Part shown: in pieces, positions 1 through 12,605 of the stretch
Layout of the letters: the number at the start of each line of letters is the position of its first letter
How positions within the stretch are numbered: position 1 is the stretch's first letter
Assembly: GCF_014489615.1 (NCBI RefSeq)
Contig: NZ_CP060825.1
Coordinates: forward strand, 7,238,001 to 7,302,000
DNA from: Streptomyces genisteinicus
GTDB taxonomy: Bacteria; Actinomycetota; Actinomycetes; Streptomycetales; Streptomycetaceae
Direction of reading: 5' to 3'
Length of the DNA: 64,000 bases
Notes under the pieces: model-generated
The model's database searches: none
Told to the model about the DNA's origin: nothing
The model's input: only the letters and a program-made list of their open reading frames with translations
Program-made: the position numbers and the translations under genes

Positions 1-4040
<4,040 letters not shown>

Positions 4041-4041
4041 C

Positions 4042-4827
4042 TCACTCTCCTTGCTGTGTGGGGACGACCATCGGCGTGCCGGTGACCGGGTCGGGGACGA
4101 TGACGCTCGGCAGGTCGAACACGTCCTTGACGAGGGCGGTGTCGACGGTGCCGGCCGGCGCGCCCTCGGCGACGACGCGTCCGTCCTTCATGGCGATCAG
4201 GTGGTCGGCGAACCGGCACGCCTGGTTGATGTCGTGGAGCACGGCGATGACGGTGCGGCCCTCGTCGCGGAGCCGGGTGAGCAGGCCGAGCAGCTGGTAC
4301 TGGTGGGTGATGTCCAGGAACGAGGTGGGTTCGTCGAGCAGCAGGTAGGGCGTCTCCTGGGCCAGGACCATGGCGATCCAGACCCGCTGGCGCTGGCCTC
4401 CGGAGAGCTCCTGGACGTGCCGGTCGGCGAGGTCGGTGACGCCCGCCGCCTCCATCGCCGCGGTGACCGCCTTCTCGTCGGCGGGCGACCAGAGGGCGAA
4501 CACGCCCTGGTGGGGGAAGCGGCCCCGGCCGACCAGCTGACGGACCCGGATGTCCTCGGGGGCCTGCGGGTCCTGGGGCAGGAAGCCGAGCTCGCGGGCG
4601 AGCTCCTTGTTCCGGTAGCCGCCGACCTCCCGGCCGTCGAGTTCGACGCTGCCGGCGTCGGGGGCCAGCAGCCGCACGAACGCCCGCAGCAGGGTGGACT
4701 TGCCGCAGCCGTTGGGGCCCACGACGGCGGTGAACGCGCCGTCGGGGACGTCGACGCTCAGCCCGGTGGACACCACCCGGTCTCCGTAGCGCAGGGTGAT
4801 GTCCCGCGCCCTCAGGCGTGCGGTCAC
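4042..4827 (-). CDS. Ferri-siderophore ABC transporter ATP-binding protein (FecE/FepC type)
   Basis: A 261-residue cytoplasmic ATPase that would power uptake of the ferric catecholate. It has Walker A GPNGCGKST (about residues 36-44), signature LSGGQRQR, Walker B YLLLDEPT and the switch His in VLHDINQ. The GTG start at 4827 overlaps the permease stop in a GTGA tetramer, indicating translational coupling. The NRPS start follows immediately after its stop. Together with the two permeases and the lipoprotein it forms one minus-strand operon under the iron box at 7884. The substrate is inferred from the neighbouring DHB-NRPS genes. Confidence 0.95.
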   Translation of the reverse strand: MTARLRARDITLRYGDRVVSTGLSVDVPDGAFTAVVGPNGCGKSTLLRAFVRLLAPDAGSVELDGREVGGYRNKELARELGFLPQDPQAPEDIRVRQLVGRGRFPHQGVFALWSPADEKAVTAAMEAAGVTDLADRHVQELSGGQRQRVWIAMVLAQETPYLLLDEPTSFLDITHQYQLLGLLTRLRDEGRTVIAVLHDINQACRFADHLIAMKDGRVVAEGAPAGTVDTALVKDVFDLPSVIVPDPVTGTPMVVPTQQGE

Positions 4828-5825
4828 GCTCGCCTCACTTCCTTGGTCAGCAGCCAGATCAGGTAGCAGCCGCCGATCGCGGTGCTCACCACGCCGACGG
4901 GCAGTGCGACGGGCGCGAGCAGCATCTGGGCGATCAGGTCGGCGCCGAGGAGCAGCAGGGCTCCGGTGAGCGCGGCGGGCAGCAGGGGCACACCGGCCGC
5001 GCCGGCGAGCCGGCGGCCGATCTGCGGGGCGGCGAGCGCGATGAAGACGACGGGACCGGCCACGGCGGTGACGGTGGCGGTGCAGCCGACGCCGACGAAC
5101 ACCATCAGCAGGCGCAGCCGGTCGAGTCCGACACCGGTCGTCACGGCGATCGCGTCGCCGAGCGCGGCCTGGTGCACGGAGTGCGCCGCCAGGGTGATGA
5201 GCAGCAGGAGCACGCAGATGATCACGAACGGGATCGTGAGGTCGTCCCACCCGATGCCGTTGAGGGACCCGGCGCTCCAGCCGACGGCCGCGATCGCCAC
5301 CTCCAGCTCGGCCCGCAGCACGATCCAGGAGTTGAACGCGGTCACCATGGCGTTGATCGCGATGCCGATGACGACCAGGCGCATCCCGGAGAAACCGCGG
5401 TCGAACGCGAGGAAGTAGATCGCGGCGGCGACGGAGAGGCCGCCGACGACCGAGCCGGCGGCCAGTTGCGCGGAGGTGCCGGAGAGCACGGTCAGCGCGA
5501 CCAGCGCGCCCGTGTAGGCGCCCGCGTCGAGCCCGATGACGTCCGGGCTGCCCATGGGGTTGCGGGTGATGTTCTGGAAGATCGCCCCGGCGACGCCGAG
5601 CGCGGCGCCGAAGACGAGCCCGGCGAGCACGCGCGGCAGCCGCCAGTCGAGGATCACCACGGACGTGTCGGCGCCGCTCAGCACGGCGAACACCTCGCCG
5701 GGGGTCGCCCACGTCGCTCCGTAGCAGAGTCCGAGCAGGCCGAGGCCGAGCAGCAGGGCGGTCATCACCGCGACGAGCACCAGGGTGCGGCGCTCCGTGC
5801 GCAGGGTGTACGCGGTCGCGGTCAC
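4824..5825 (-). CDS. Ferri-siderophore ABC transporter permease (FecCD family)
   Basis: A 333-residue polytopic inner-membrane protein with alternating hydrophobic segments typical of the BtuC/FecCD fold. Family motifs seen are RLPRVLAGLVFGAALGVAGA followed by NPMGSPDVIG in the N-terminal half, and AGPVVFIALAAPQIGRR near the C-terminus, which is the ATPase-contact region. The GTG start overlaps the stop of the second permease by four bases. It presumably pairs with the adjacent permease as a heterodimer to translocate the ferri-siderophore delivered by the lipoprotein encoded at 6841-7857. Confidence 0.94.
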   Translation of the reverse strand: MTATAYTLRTERRTLVLVAVMTALLLGLGLLGLCYGATWATPGEVFAVLSGADTSVVILDWRLPRVLAGLVFGAALGVAGAIFQNITRNPMGSPDVIGLDAGAYTGALVALTVLSGTSAQLAAGSVVGGLSVAAAIYFLAFDRGFSGMRLVVIGIAINAMVTAFNSWIVLRAELEVAIAAVGWSAGSLNGIGWDDLTIPFVIICVLLLLITLAAHSVHQAALGDAIAVTTGVGLDRLRLLMVFVGVGCTATVTAVAGPVVFIALAAPQIGRRLAGAAGVPLLPAALTGALLLLGADLIAQMLLAPVALPVGVVSTAIGGCYLIWLLTKEVRRA

Positions 5826-6844
5826 AGCGATCCCGTCCCGAAGCGCCGGACGGCCCAGATCAGCATCGGACCGCCGAGGAAGGCGGTGACGATGGCGACC
5901 GGCACCTCGCCGGTGGGGAGCAGGACCCGCGAGCAGACGTCGGCGACCAGCAGCAGCACCGGGCCGAGGACCGTGCTGTAGAGGACCAGCCAGGGCACCG
6001 AACCGCCGGCGGCTCTGCGGACGAGATGGGGCACGATCAGTCCTACGAAGAGAATGGGTCCGGCGACCGCGGTCGCCGCGGCGCAGAGCACGGTGATCAG
6101 CACGAGCACGGCGGCCCGCACCCGGTTGACGCCGGCGCCGAGGGTGTGGGCGACGGTCTCGCCGAGCGACAGCACGTTGAGGGTGCGGCTGAGCACCAGC
6201 GCCGCGCCGAGACAGCAGACGATCGCCGTCAGGGGCAGTGCCAGGGGCGCCTGTTCACGGGCGGCGAGCGAGCCGACGGACCAGAAGCGGTAGAGGTCGA
6301 AGGTGTCCGGGAGCATCAGCCGCAGCCCCAGCGAGACACCGCTGAGCACCGCGGTCAGCGCGACGCCGGTGAGGACGAGCCGCAGGGGCGAGCGCCGGCC
6401 GACGGCGGCGACCAGCAGGGCGGCGACCACCGATCCGGCCACCGCGAAGCCGAGTTGGCCGGCCTGTCCGGAGGCCAGGCCGAGTGCGGAGCCGATGGTG
6501 ATCGCGAACCCGGCACCCGCGGTGACCCCGAGGATGCCCGGTTCCGCCAGCGGGTTGCGGGCCAGCGTCTGGATCAGGGCTCCGGAGACGGCGAGTGCCG
6601 CGCCGACCGCGACGGCCAGCAGCGCGCGGGGCGCCCGGACGTCGCGGACGATCACATGGTCGTCGGTGCCCTGGAAGTCCACCAGTGCCCGCACGACCTC
6701 GCCGGGCGCGATGGAGCGGGCGCCGACGCCGATGCTGAGCACGGCGACCGCTCCGAGGAGCACCAGTCCGCCGGCGAGCAGGGCGGTCCGCGGAACGGAC
6801 CGCCCGGCTTCCTTCACCCCGGACACGTGGCCGGCCGCGCTCAC
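5822..6844 (-). CDS. Ferri-siderophore ABC transporter permease (FecCD family), first of pair
   Basis: A 340-residue polytopic membrane protein. Hydrophobic segments begin near residue 17 (RTALLAGGLVLLGAVAVLSI). Family motifs are RAPRALLAVAVGAALAVSGA, NPLAEPGILGV, and AGPILFVGLIVPHLVRR in the coupling region. The GTG start at 6844 overlaps the lipoprotein stop (GTGA); in-frame GTG codons slightly downstream are alternatives. It is co-transcribed with the downstream permease and ATPase. It belongs to the importer of the catecholate siderophore; the substrate assignment rests on gene context only. Confidence 0.93.
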   Translation of the reverse strand: MSAAGHVSGVKEAGRSVPRTALLAGGLVLLGAVAVLSIGVGARSIAPGEVVRALVDFQGTDDHVIVRDVRAPRALLAVAVGAALAVSGALIQTLARNPLAEPGILGVTAGAGFAITIGSALGLASGQAGQLGFAVAGSVVAALLVAAVGRRSPLRLVLTGVALTAVLSGVSLGLRLMLPDTFDLYRFWSVGSLAAREQAPLALPLTAIVCCLGAALVLSRTLNVLSLGETVAHTLGAGVNRVRAAVLVLITVLCAAATAVAGPILFVGLIVPHLVRRAAGGSVPWLVLYSTVLGPVLLLVADVCSRVLLPTGEVPVAIVTAFLGGPMLIWAVRRFGTGSL

Positions 6845-7857
6845 TGCTTCAGCAGCGGCGCGAGGGCCTCGTCGATCGCGTCCAGCGTCTTCATGGCCTG
6901 CCCGTAGGAGGCGGCCTCGGTGTAGCGGATCGCGAAGGTCTTCTTCGCCTTCACGGCGGGCAGGTTGGCCCAGAGCTTCGAGTCGAGCACGTACTTCACC
7001 GCCTCGGGGACCGAGCCGTCGGCCTGCACCGAGTACGTGATGACGTCGGCCTCGCCGAGGGACTCGGGAAGTTCCTCGATGGACGGGTACTCGCTGACGG
7101 ACTTGGAGCCCGGTCCGGGCTCCTTGACCTTGCCGTAGTAGACCGCGCCGAGGTCCTCGATGATGTTGGAGCCCCACGAACCGCTGAATTCCCGCTGGAA
7201 GTTGCCCTTGGCGACCTCGCCGTAGGCGCCGACGTGGCCGGCCTTCAGCTGGGGGAGCACGTCCTTGTACTTGGCGGCCAGCTCGGCGGCCTTGGCCTCG
7301 TACGCGGCCTTGCGGGTGTCGAACTCGCCGAGCGCGCCGGCCGCGTCGGCCTGCTTGCGGGAGAGGTCGCGCCAGGCCGAGGGCACGGTCGGGCCGATCG
7401 CGACGACGGGGGCGATGGTCTCCAGGCGCTTGACGTCCACGTCGGCGAGGACCGGGGCCGGCACGCCGATGACGATGAGGTCGGGCTCGGCGGCCGCGAT
7501 GGCCTCGTAGTTGGTCTCGGTGGCCAGCTCGCCGGCGACCTTGGTGAGCTTCTTGTAGGTGGCGAGGTCCTCGTCGCTCATCAGCGGCTCGCCGCGCTTC
7601 CACGAGGAGATGCCGACGAGCGGCGCGTCGGCCTCGATCAGGGCCGGCACGGCGTAGCCGGTGGCGACGATCCGCTGCGGGGCGGCCGGGATGGTGATCT
7701 TGCCGTTGTCGGCCTCGAACACCCGGGTCTTGCTGCCGGACTTGGCGGAGTCCGAGCCCGTCTCCCCCTTGTCCCCGTCGGACGAGGAACCGCATCCGGT
7801 CAGGGCCACGGCCAGGGCCAGGGCTCCGACGAGGACGGACGGTCTGCGTATGGACAT
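6841..7857 (-). CDS. Iron-siderophore-binding lipoprotein (FepB/FecB type)
   Basis: A 338-residue extracellular substrate-binding protein. The N-terminus has a basic start, a hydrophobic stretch and the lipobox LTGC (Cys at residue 22), followed by a Ser/Asp/Gly linker, so it should be lipid-anchored to the outer face of the membrane. The central part (ITIPAAPQRIVATGYAVPAL... then EPDLIVIG) is typical of class III periplasmic-binding proteins. ATG at 7857 has GAGGAG six bases upstream. It is the first gene of the import-NRPS operon; a 19-bp iron box lies 27 bp upstream, so expression should rise when iron is scarce. Confidence 0.94.
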   Translation of the reverse strand: MSIRRPSVLVGALALAVALTGCGSSSDGDKGETGSDSAKSGSKTRVFEADNGKITIPAAPQRIVATGYAVPALIEADAPLVGISSWKRGEPLMSDEDLATYKKLTKVAGELATETNYEAIAAAEPDLIVIGVPAPVLADVDVKRLETIAPVVAIGPTVPSAWRDLSRKQADAAGALGEFDTRKAAYEAKAAELAAKYKDVLPQLKAGHVGAYGEVAKGNFQREFSGSWGSNIIEDLGAVYYGKVKEPGPGSKSVSEYPSIEELPESLGEADVITYSVQADGSVPEAVKYVLDSKLWANLPAVKAKKTFAIRYTEAASYGQAMKTLDAIDEALAPLLKQ

Positions 7858-7883
7858 GCGCTGCTCCTCATGCTCTTTCTGAA

Positions 7884-7902
7884 TTAGGTAAGGCTTACCT
7901 TA
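7884..7902 (-). promoter_or_regulatory. Iron box (DmdR1/IdeR-type operator) of the siderophore import operon
   Basis: TTAGGTAAGGCTTACCTTA is a near-perfect 19-bp palindrome matching the actinobacterial iron-box consensus (TTAGGTTAGGCTmACCTAA). It sits just upstream of the binding-protein start at 7857, in a 176-bp gap that separates the DHB operon from the import/NRPS operon. A DmdR1-like repressor loaded with Fe(II) is expected to block the promoter here. Confidence 0.88.
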
Positions 7903-8033
7903 GTGGAAGATTCCGGCTCCCGGGACCACCCGTCCGCCTGCCGGTACGGACTCCCCGCCGGACGCCGACTCCCGTGCGCCCGCTCTGCTCTGACGGAACG
8001 TCACGATGGCGGGTGCACGCGCCCGGCCACCGG

Positions 8034-8882
8034 TCAGTCGTCCTCGTCGAAGTCGGCGACCCCGACCTTCCAGTAGCCGGTGATGTCGTGATCGGCGCGG
8101 TCCAGGCCCAGTTCCTCCCGGACCCAGCGGCGGAGCGGCTTGAGCTGTCCCGCCTCACCCGCCGCCCACACGTAGACGCGCTCGCCCGCCGGGACGCGCA
8201 CCCCCGTCACGGCCGCCGCCAGCAGGTCACCGGTCCCCGCCGGGCGGTCGCCCCGGTGCAGCCAGTGCACCTCGAAGCCGTCCGGCGCCGACAGGCCGAT
8301 CTCCTCCCCGGCGTCGCCCACTTCGGCGAAGACCCAGCCGCGGGCGTCCCGCGGGAGTTCCTCCAGCCACCGCGCCATCGCCGGCAGGGCCGTGATGTCA
8401 CCGGCCAGCAGATAGCGGTCGTAGGCGTGCGGCACGATCAGACCGCCGGGGGGCCCCGCCACGTGCACCACGGCACCCGGCTTCGCCGCCAGCGCCCAGT
8501 CCGAGGCGAGACCGCCCGGGTGCGCGGCCACGTCGATGTCGAGCTCGCCGGTGGCGGGGTCGTAGCGGCGGACCGTGTACTCCCGCGAGGTGGGAGCAGG
8601 ACGCGGCCACTTCAGCATCGCCCCGTTGGGCTCGGGCAGCCGCAGGGAACCGTCCGGCTCCCGGAAGACCAGTTTCACGTGCTCGTCCGGCGCGTGCGCC
8701 TCGAAGCCCTCGGTGCCCGGCCCGCCCAGGGTGACGCGGAGCAGCCCGCCGCCGATCCACGTGGTGCGCACCACCTCGGTCTCCCGCACGCGGATCGGGT
8801 AGCCCACCTTCTCGGGCACCCGCCCCGCGCGGACCTCCGCGATCCGCTCCAGATGCCGGTGCCGGTGATCGACGCGCGTCAC
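8034..8882 (-). CDS. Siderophore-interacting protein, FAD-dependent ferric-siderophore reductase (ViuB/SIP family)
   Basis: A 282-residue cytoplasmic flavoprotein expected to reduce Fe(III) and release iron from the imported siderophore. The N-terminal FAD-binding barrel shows REYTVRRYDPATGELDIDV, the family flavin motif R-x-Y-(T/S) then HPGGLASDWA. A pyridine-nucleotide-binding half follows, with LLAGDITALPAM and YVWAAGEAGQLKPLR near the C-terminus. The GTG at 8882 overlaps the aryl carrier protein stop (GTGA). It is the last gene of the DHB operon that begins at 13388. Confidence 0.93.
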   Translation of the reverse strand: MTRVDHRHRHLERIAEVRAGRVPEKVGYPIRVRETEVVRTTWIGGGLLRVTLGGPGTEGFEAHAPDEHVKLVFREPDGSLRLPEPNGAMLKWPRPAPTSREYTVRRYDPATGELDIDVAAHPGGLASDWALAAKPGAVVHVAGPPGGLIVPHAYDRYLLAGDITALPAMARWLEELPRDARGWVFAEVGDAGEEIGLSAPDGFEVHWLHRGDRPAGTGDLLAAAVTGVRVPAGERVYVWAAGEAGQLKPLRRWVREELGLDRADHDITGYWKVGVADFDEDD

Positions 8883-9118
8883 GCGGCCGCTCCCGTGACG
8901 AGTTCGGTCCAGCGGCCCAGTTCCGGCTGCTCGGCGAGGTCGGGGAACTCCAGGGACGGGGCGCCGTCCGAGCGCCACCGCTCGACCAGCGTCATGATGC
9001 GCATCGAGTCCAGCCCCAGGTCGAGCAGGTTGTCGTCCGGCGCGATCGCGCCGGGCTCGCAGCCCAGCAGCTCGGCGACGTCGGCACGGACGCGTTCGGG
9101 GGTGAGCGGGGCGGTCAT
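8879..9118 (-). CDS. Stand-alone aryl carrier protein for 2,3-dihydroxybenzoate
   Basis: A 79-residue acyl-carrier-like protein. LLDLGLDSMRIMTLVERWR carries the phosphopantetheine-accepting Ser in the LGLDS motif (about residue 38). In enterobactin-type systems this domain is usually fused to the isochorismatase (EntB/DhbB). Here it is a separate gene whose ATG overlaps the isochorismatase stop by four bases. DhbE-type AMP ligase (9789-11396) would load DHB onto it and the first condensation domain of the NRPS would accept the aryl group. Confidence 0.93.
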   Translation of the reverse strand: MTAPLTPERVRADVAELLGCEPGAIAPDDNLLDLGLDSMRIMTLVERWRSDGAPSLEFPDLAEQPELGRWTELVTGAAA

Positions 9119-9789
9119 CGGCTGGCTCCTGCGGGGATCGGCTCGGACAGCGCGGTCAGCGCGTCGGCGGTGGTGGTCACGACGCCGCACCTCTGCGCGA
9201 CGTACTCGCACGCCTGGTCGTGGCGGTCACGGGAGAAGTCGGCGACCGCGTCGGCCACCAGGAAGGGCTGCACATCGCGCATGAACGCCTCGACGGCCGT
9301 CGCCTGGCAGCCGATGTGCGCGTACACGCCGGTGATCAGCAGCTGGTCGCGCCCGAGCGCGGCGAGCTGCTCGGCGAAGGTGCTGCGCTGGAACGCGCTG
9401 TAGCGCCATTTGACGAGGACGGTGTCGCCGGCCTCCGGGGCGAGGTCGCCGACGACGTCGGCGGCCCCCGGGTCCGCGTCGATGACCCTGCCGATCCCGT
9501 CGCCCCAGAACTCGGTCAGCAGCCCCCGGTCGGCGGGGTCCTGCCTGCCGGGCTGCGCGGTGTAGAACACCGGGACGTCCCGCTCCCTGGCCAGCCGGAG
9601 CAGCCGCCCGATGTTCGCCGTCACCTCCGGCACCGGCGCCCCGGCGTACGGCGCCAGGAAGTAGCGCTGCATGTCGTGCACGAGCAGAGCCGCGCGGGCC
9701 GGGTCCGGCCGCCACCGCACCCGGCCGGCGGGCAGTTCACCGGCCTCGGGGAGGGCGTAGGGCCGGATCTCGGGCAGGGACACTCTCAT
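9115..9789 (-). CDS. Isochorismatase (2,3-dihydro-2,3-dihydroxybenzoate synthase), without ArCP domain
   Basis: A 224-residue cytoplasmic hydrolase that splits the enol-pyruvyl ether of isochorismate to give 2,3-dihydro-2,3-DHB and pyruvate. The protein shows the EntB/PhzD signatures: IRPYALPEAGELP at the N-terminus, ALLVHDMQRYFL with the conserved catalytic Asp, VLVKWRYSAFQRSTF, and ITGVYAHIGCQATAVEAF. The ATG at 9789 overlaps the ligase stop by one base (TGATG), with AAGGAG upstream. Unlike EntB, the carrier domain is encoded separately just downstream. Confidence 0.94.
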   Translation of the reverse strand: MRVSLPEIRPYALPEAGELPAGRVRWRPDPARAALLVHDMQRYFLAPYAGAPVPEVTANIGRLLRLARERDVPVFYTAQPGRQDPADRGLLTEFWGDGIGRVIDADPGAADVVGDLAPEAGDTVLVKWRYSAFQRSTFAEQLAALGRDQLLITGVYAHIGCQATAVEAFMRDVQPFLVADAVADFSRDRHDQACEYVAQRCGVVTTTADALTALSEPIPAGASR

Positions 9790-11396
9790 CACTCCTTTCG
9801 CGCGAGGGCGGCCAGCGCCACCCTCAGCTCGCGCTTGCTGGTCTTGCCGACACCGGTCACCGGGAACTCGGCGACCACCTGCACCAGGTCCGGCACCTTG
9901 AACGCGGCCACGCCGCGTCCGCGGACGAAGGACCGCAGTTCCGGGCCGGTCGGCTCGGCTCCCGCCGCAGGCACCACGTAGGCGCAGGTCCGTTCGCCCA
10001 GATAGGCGTCGGGCACGGCCACCACGGCCGCGTCCAGGACGCCCGGATGGGCCATCAGATGGTTCTCGACCTCCTCGGCCGCCACCTTCTCCCCGCCCCG
10101 GTTGATCTGCTCCTTGGCCCGGCCGACCACTTCGAGCTGACCGCCCGGCGCGCGCCGGACCAGGTCGCCCGTCCGGTAGAAGCCGTCCGCGGTGAACGCC
10201 GTGGCGTTGTGCTCCTCGGCCCGGTAGTAGCCCCGGATCGTGTAGGGCCCCCGGGTCAGCAGCGCGCCGGGCTCGCCGTCGGGCACGTCCGCCCCGGTGT
10301 CCGGGTCGACGACGCGGACCTCGTCGTCGAGGGAGATCGGGCGGCCCTGGGTCGTCAGCACGGTCTCGTCGGGGTCGTCCAGCCGCGTGTAGCAGACCAG
10401 CCCCTCGGCCATGCCGAACACCTGCTGGAGACGGCAGCCCAGCGCCGGACCGATGCGTTCGGCCAGCTCGCGCCCGCACTTGGCGCCGCCGACGAGCAGC
10501 ACCTCCAGCGAGGACAGGTCGCGTGCGGTGCGTCCCGCGGCCTGCACCCAGGCCGCGGCGAGCGGCGGGACCACCCCGGTGATCGTGACGCCTTCGGCCT
10601 CGATCAGCCGGAACGCGGTGTCCGCGTCGGGACGCGGGGCCATGACCACGGCGGCGCCCGCGTGCAGCGCGCCGAGCACACCGGGGGAGCTGAGCGGGAA
10701 GTTGTGGGCGACCGGCAGGGCCGCGAGGTACACGCTGTCCGGCCGCAGGGCGCAGATCCTGGCGCTCTCCCGGACGCTGTACAGGTAGTCGTCGTGGGTG
10801 CGCGGGATGAGTTTGGGCAGACCGGTGCTCCCGCCGGACAGCTGGAGGAAGGCCACGCCCGCCGGGTCGGGGTCGGGCAGTTCGCGCGGCGCCGTCCGGG
10901 CCAGGTCGTCGAACTCCTCGGAGCCCACCACCAGTACGCGGCGCACGGAGTCGCACTCCGCGGCGACCTCGCGCGCCGTCGCCGCGTGGTCGTGGCGCTC
11001 GTGGACGCCGACCGTGACGATCGCGGCCGCCTCGCTCTGCTCCGCGAAGTGCCGCAGCTCGGTGCCGCGGTGCGCAGGCAGCGCGAAGACGGGCAGCACC
11101 CCGGCCCGCCACATCCCGAAGACCACGGGCAGGAACTCGGGGATGTTGGGCAGCTGGAGGACGGCGCGTTCCCCGGGGAGGAGACCGGCGTCGAGCAGGC
11201 CGGCCGCGATCCGGTGGGCCCGCTCGTCGAGCTCGGCGTAGGTCCACCGGACCTCCCCGCCCACGACGGCGGTCCGCTCCGGGTACGCCGCGGCGAGCGA
11301 GGTGAGCAGTGCGCCGAAGGTCTGTCCACGCCAGTGGCCGGCCGCGCGGTAGCGTGCGGCGGTCTCCGGCGGCCAGGGCACGTGACCGGTGGTCAT
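9789..11396 (-). CDS. dhbE: 2,3-dihydroxybenzoate-AMP ligase
   Basis: A 535-residue stand-alone adenylating enzyme that activates DHB with ATP and transfers it to the aryl carrier protein. It has the EntE-type opening (VPWPPETAARYRAAGHWRGQT), the P-loop LQLSGGSTGLPKLIPRTH, LPVAHNFPLSSPGVLGA around the aryl-pocket Asn, QVFGMAEGLVCYTRLDD, FYRTGDLVRR and the C-terminal GRAKEQINRGGEK and GVGKTSKREL with the catalytic Lys. The ATG overlaps the isochorismate synthase stop (ATGA). It is in the iron-box-controlled DHB operon. Confidence 0.95.
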   Translation of the reverse strand: MTTGHVPWPPETAARYRAAGHWRGQTFGALLTSLAAAYPERTAVVGGEVRWTYAELDERAHRIAAGLLDAGLLPGERAVLQLPNIPEFLPVVFGMWRAGVLPVFALPAHRGTELRHFAEQSEAAAIVTVGVHERHDHAATAREVAAECDSVRRVLVVGSEEFDDLARTAPRELPDPDPAGVAFLQLSGGSTGLPKLIPRTHDDYLYSVRESARICALRPDSVYLAALPVAHNFPLSSPGVLGALHAGAAVVMAPRPDADTAFRLIEAEGVTITGVVPPLAAAWVQAAGRTARDLSSLEVLLVGGAKCGRELAERIGPALGCRLQQVFGMAEGLVCYTRLDDPDETVLTTQGRPISLDDEVRVVDPDTGADVPDGEPGALLTRGPYTIRGYYRAEEHNATAFTADGFYRTGDLVRRAPGGQLEVVGRAKEQINRGGEKVAAEEVENHLMAHPGVLDAAVVAVPDAYLGERTCAYVVPAAGAEPTGPELRSFVRGRGVAAFKVPDLVQVVAEFPVTGVGKTSKRELRVALAALARKE

Positions 11397-12589
11397 ACCC
11401 GCTCCTCCAGACCCAGCGCACGCAGCAGCGTGCGGAACTTGGCGCTCGTCTCGGCCAGTTCGGCCGCGGGGTCGGACCCGGCGACGATCCCGGCACCGGC
11501 GTACAGCCGCACCGTGCGGTCGCTGACCTCCGCGCTGCGGATCGTCACCGCCCACTCGCCGTCGCCGCCGGCGCCGTTCCAGCCGACCATGCCGGCGTAG
11601 TAGCCGCGGTCCTCCGGCTCCAGCCGGGCGATGGCCTCGGCCGCCGCGCCCGCGGGCACACCGCAGACCGCGGGCGTCGGGTGGAGGGCCTCGGCCAGGC
11701 CGAGTGAGGAGCACGCGGGATCGTCGGGCGCCGCGAGCCGGCCGGTGATCCGGGTGGACAGGTGCCACATCGTCGGGGTGCCGATCACCTCGGGCCCGTC
11801 CGGCACGTCGAGGTCGGTGCAGAACCGGCCGAGCACGTCGGCGACCTGCCCCGCGGTGTGGGCGTGTTCGCCCAGGTCCTTCACGGACTCCCGCAGCCGG
11901 GCGATCCGTTCCCGGTCCACCGCCTCGTCGCCCGAACGGGGCGCGGAGCCGGCCAGCGGGTTGGCCACCACGGTCGCCCCGCGGCGCGAGACCAGCAGTT
12001 CGGGGCTGGCGCCGACCAGGGTGCGCGGGGCCGGGTCGCCCGCGGCGGTCACGTCGGCGGCGAACCCGTACGCGGCGGGGTTCGCGCGCACCAGGCGCGC
12101 CAGCAGGGCGGGCACCCACACGGGCGTGTCCGCGGTCGCCTCGACGCAGCGGGCCAGCACGACCTTGTCCAGCTCGCCGCGCCCGATGAGTTCCAGCGCG
12201 CTGCGCACGGCGTCGGCGTAGCGCTCGGGCTCGGGCCGGGGTCTGAGCGACCAGGCCGCGCCCGTCTCCGCCTCGGGCGCGCGGACGTCGGCGGGGGCGC
12301 CGGCCCGCCGGACGACGGACGGGACGACCAGGCCGGACTCCGACCCGGGCCGGAATCCGACGGCCCCGGCGACGACCGGGTCAGGGACCCCGGCCGCGGC
12401 CGCTGCCGCGAGGGCGGCGGCCGCGCCCCGGGCGTGGGAGCCGTTCTCCGGCTGGACCCTGGAGTGGACGCCGTCGGCGAGCAGGGTGCCGCGCGGGGAG
12501 GAGAAGTAGAAGGAGCCGGGCAGATAGGCGGCCAGCAGATCGGCGGCCCGGTGCACGGGCCGCGGGCGCTCCACGGCGGATATGGTCAC
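11393..12589 (-). CDS. dhbC: Isochorismate synthase (EntC/DhbC)
   Basis: A 398-residue chorismate-utilizing enzyme converting chorismate to isochorismate, the committed step to DHB. The C-terminal half carries the family signature: IGRGELDKVVLAR, GASPELLVSRRG, NPLAGSAPR, STRITGRLA, LHPTPAVCGVPAGAA, and GWNGAGGDGEWAVTIRSAE with the Mg-binding acidic residue. The start GTG at 12589 (VTISAVERP) lies 16 bp after the dehydrogenase stop. It belongs to the operon starting at 13388. Confidence 0.95.
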   Translation of the reverse strand: MTISAVERPRPVHRAADLLAAYLPGSFYFSSPRGTLLADGVHSRVQPENGSHARGAAAALAAAAAAGVPDPVVAGAVGFRPGSESGLVVPSVVRRAGAPADVRAPEAETGAAWSLRPRPEPERYADAVRSALELIGRGELDKVVLARCVEATADTPVWVPALLARLVRANPAAYGFAADVTAAGDPAPRTLVGASPELLVSRRGATVVANPLAGSAPRSGDEAVDRERIARLRESVKDLGEHAHTAGQVADVLGRFCTDLDVPDGPEVIGTPTMWHLSTRITGRLAAPDDPACSSLGLAEALHPTPAVCGVPAGAAAEAIARLEPEDRGYYAGMVGWNGAGGDGEWAVTIRSAEVSDRTVRLYAGAGIVAGSDPAAELAETSAKFRTLLRALGLEERV

Positions 12590-12605
12590 GTCAACGATTC
12601 CTCTC

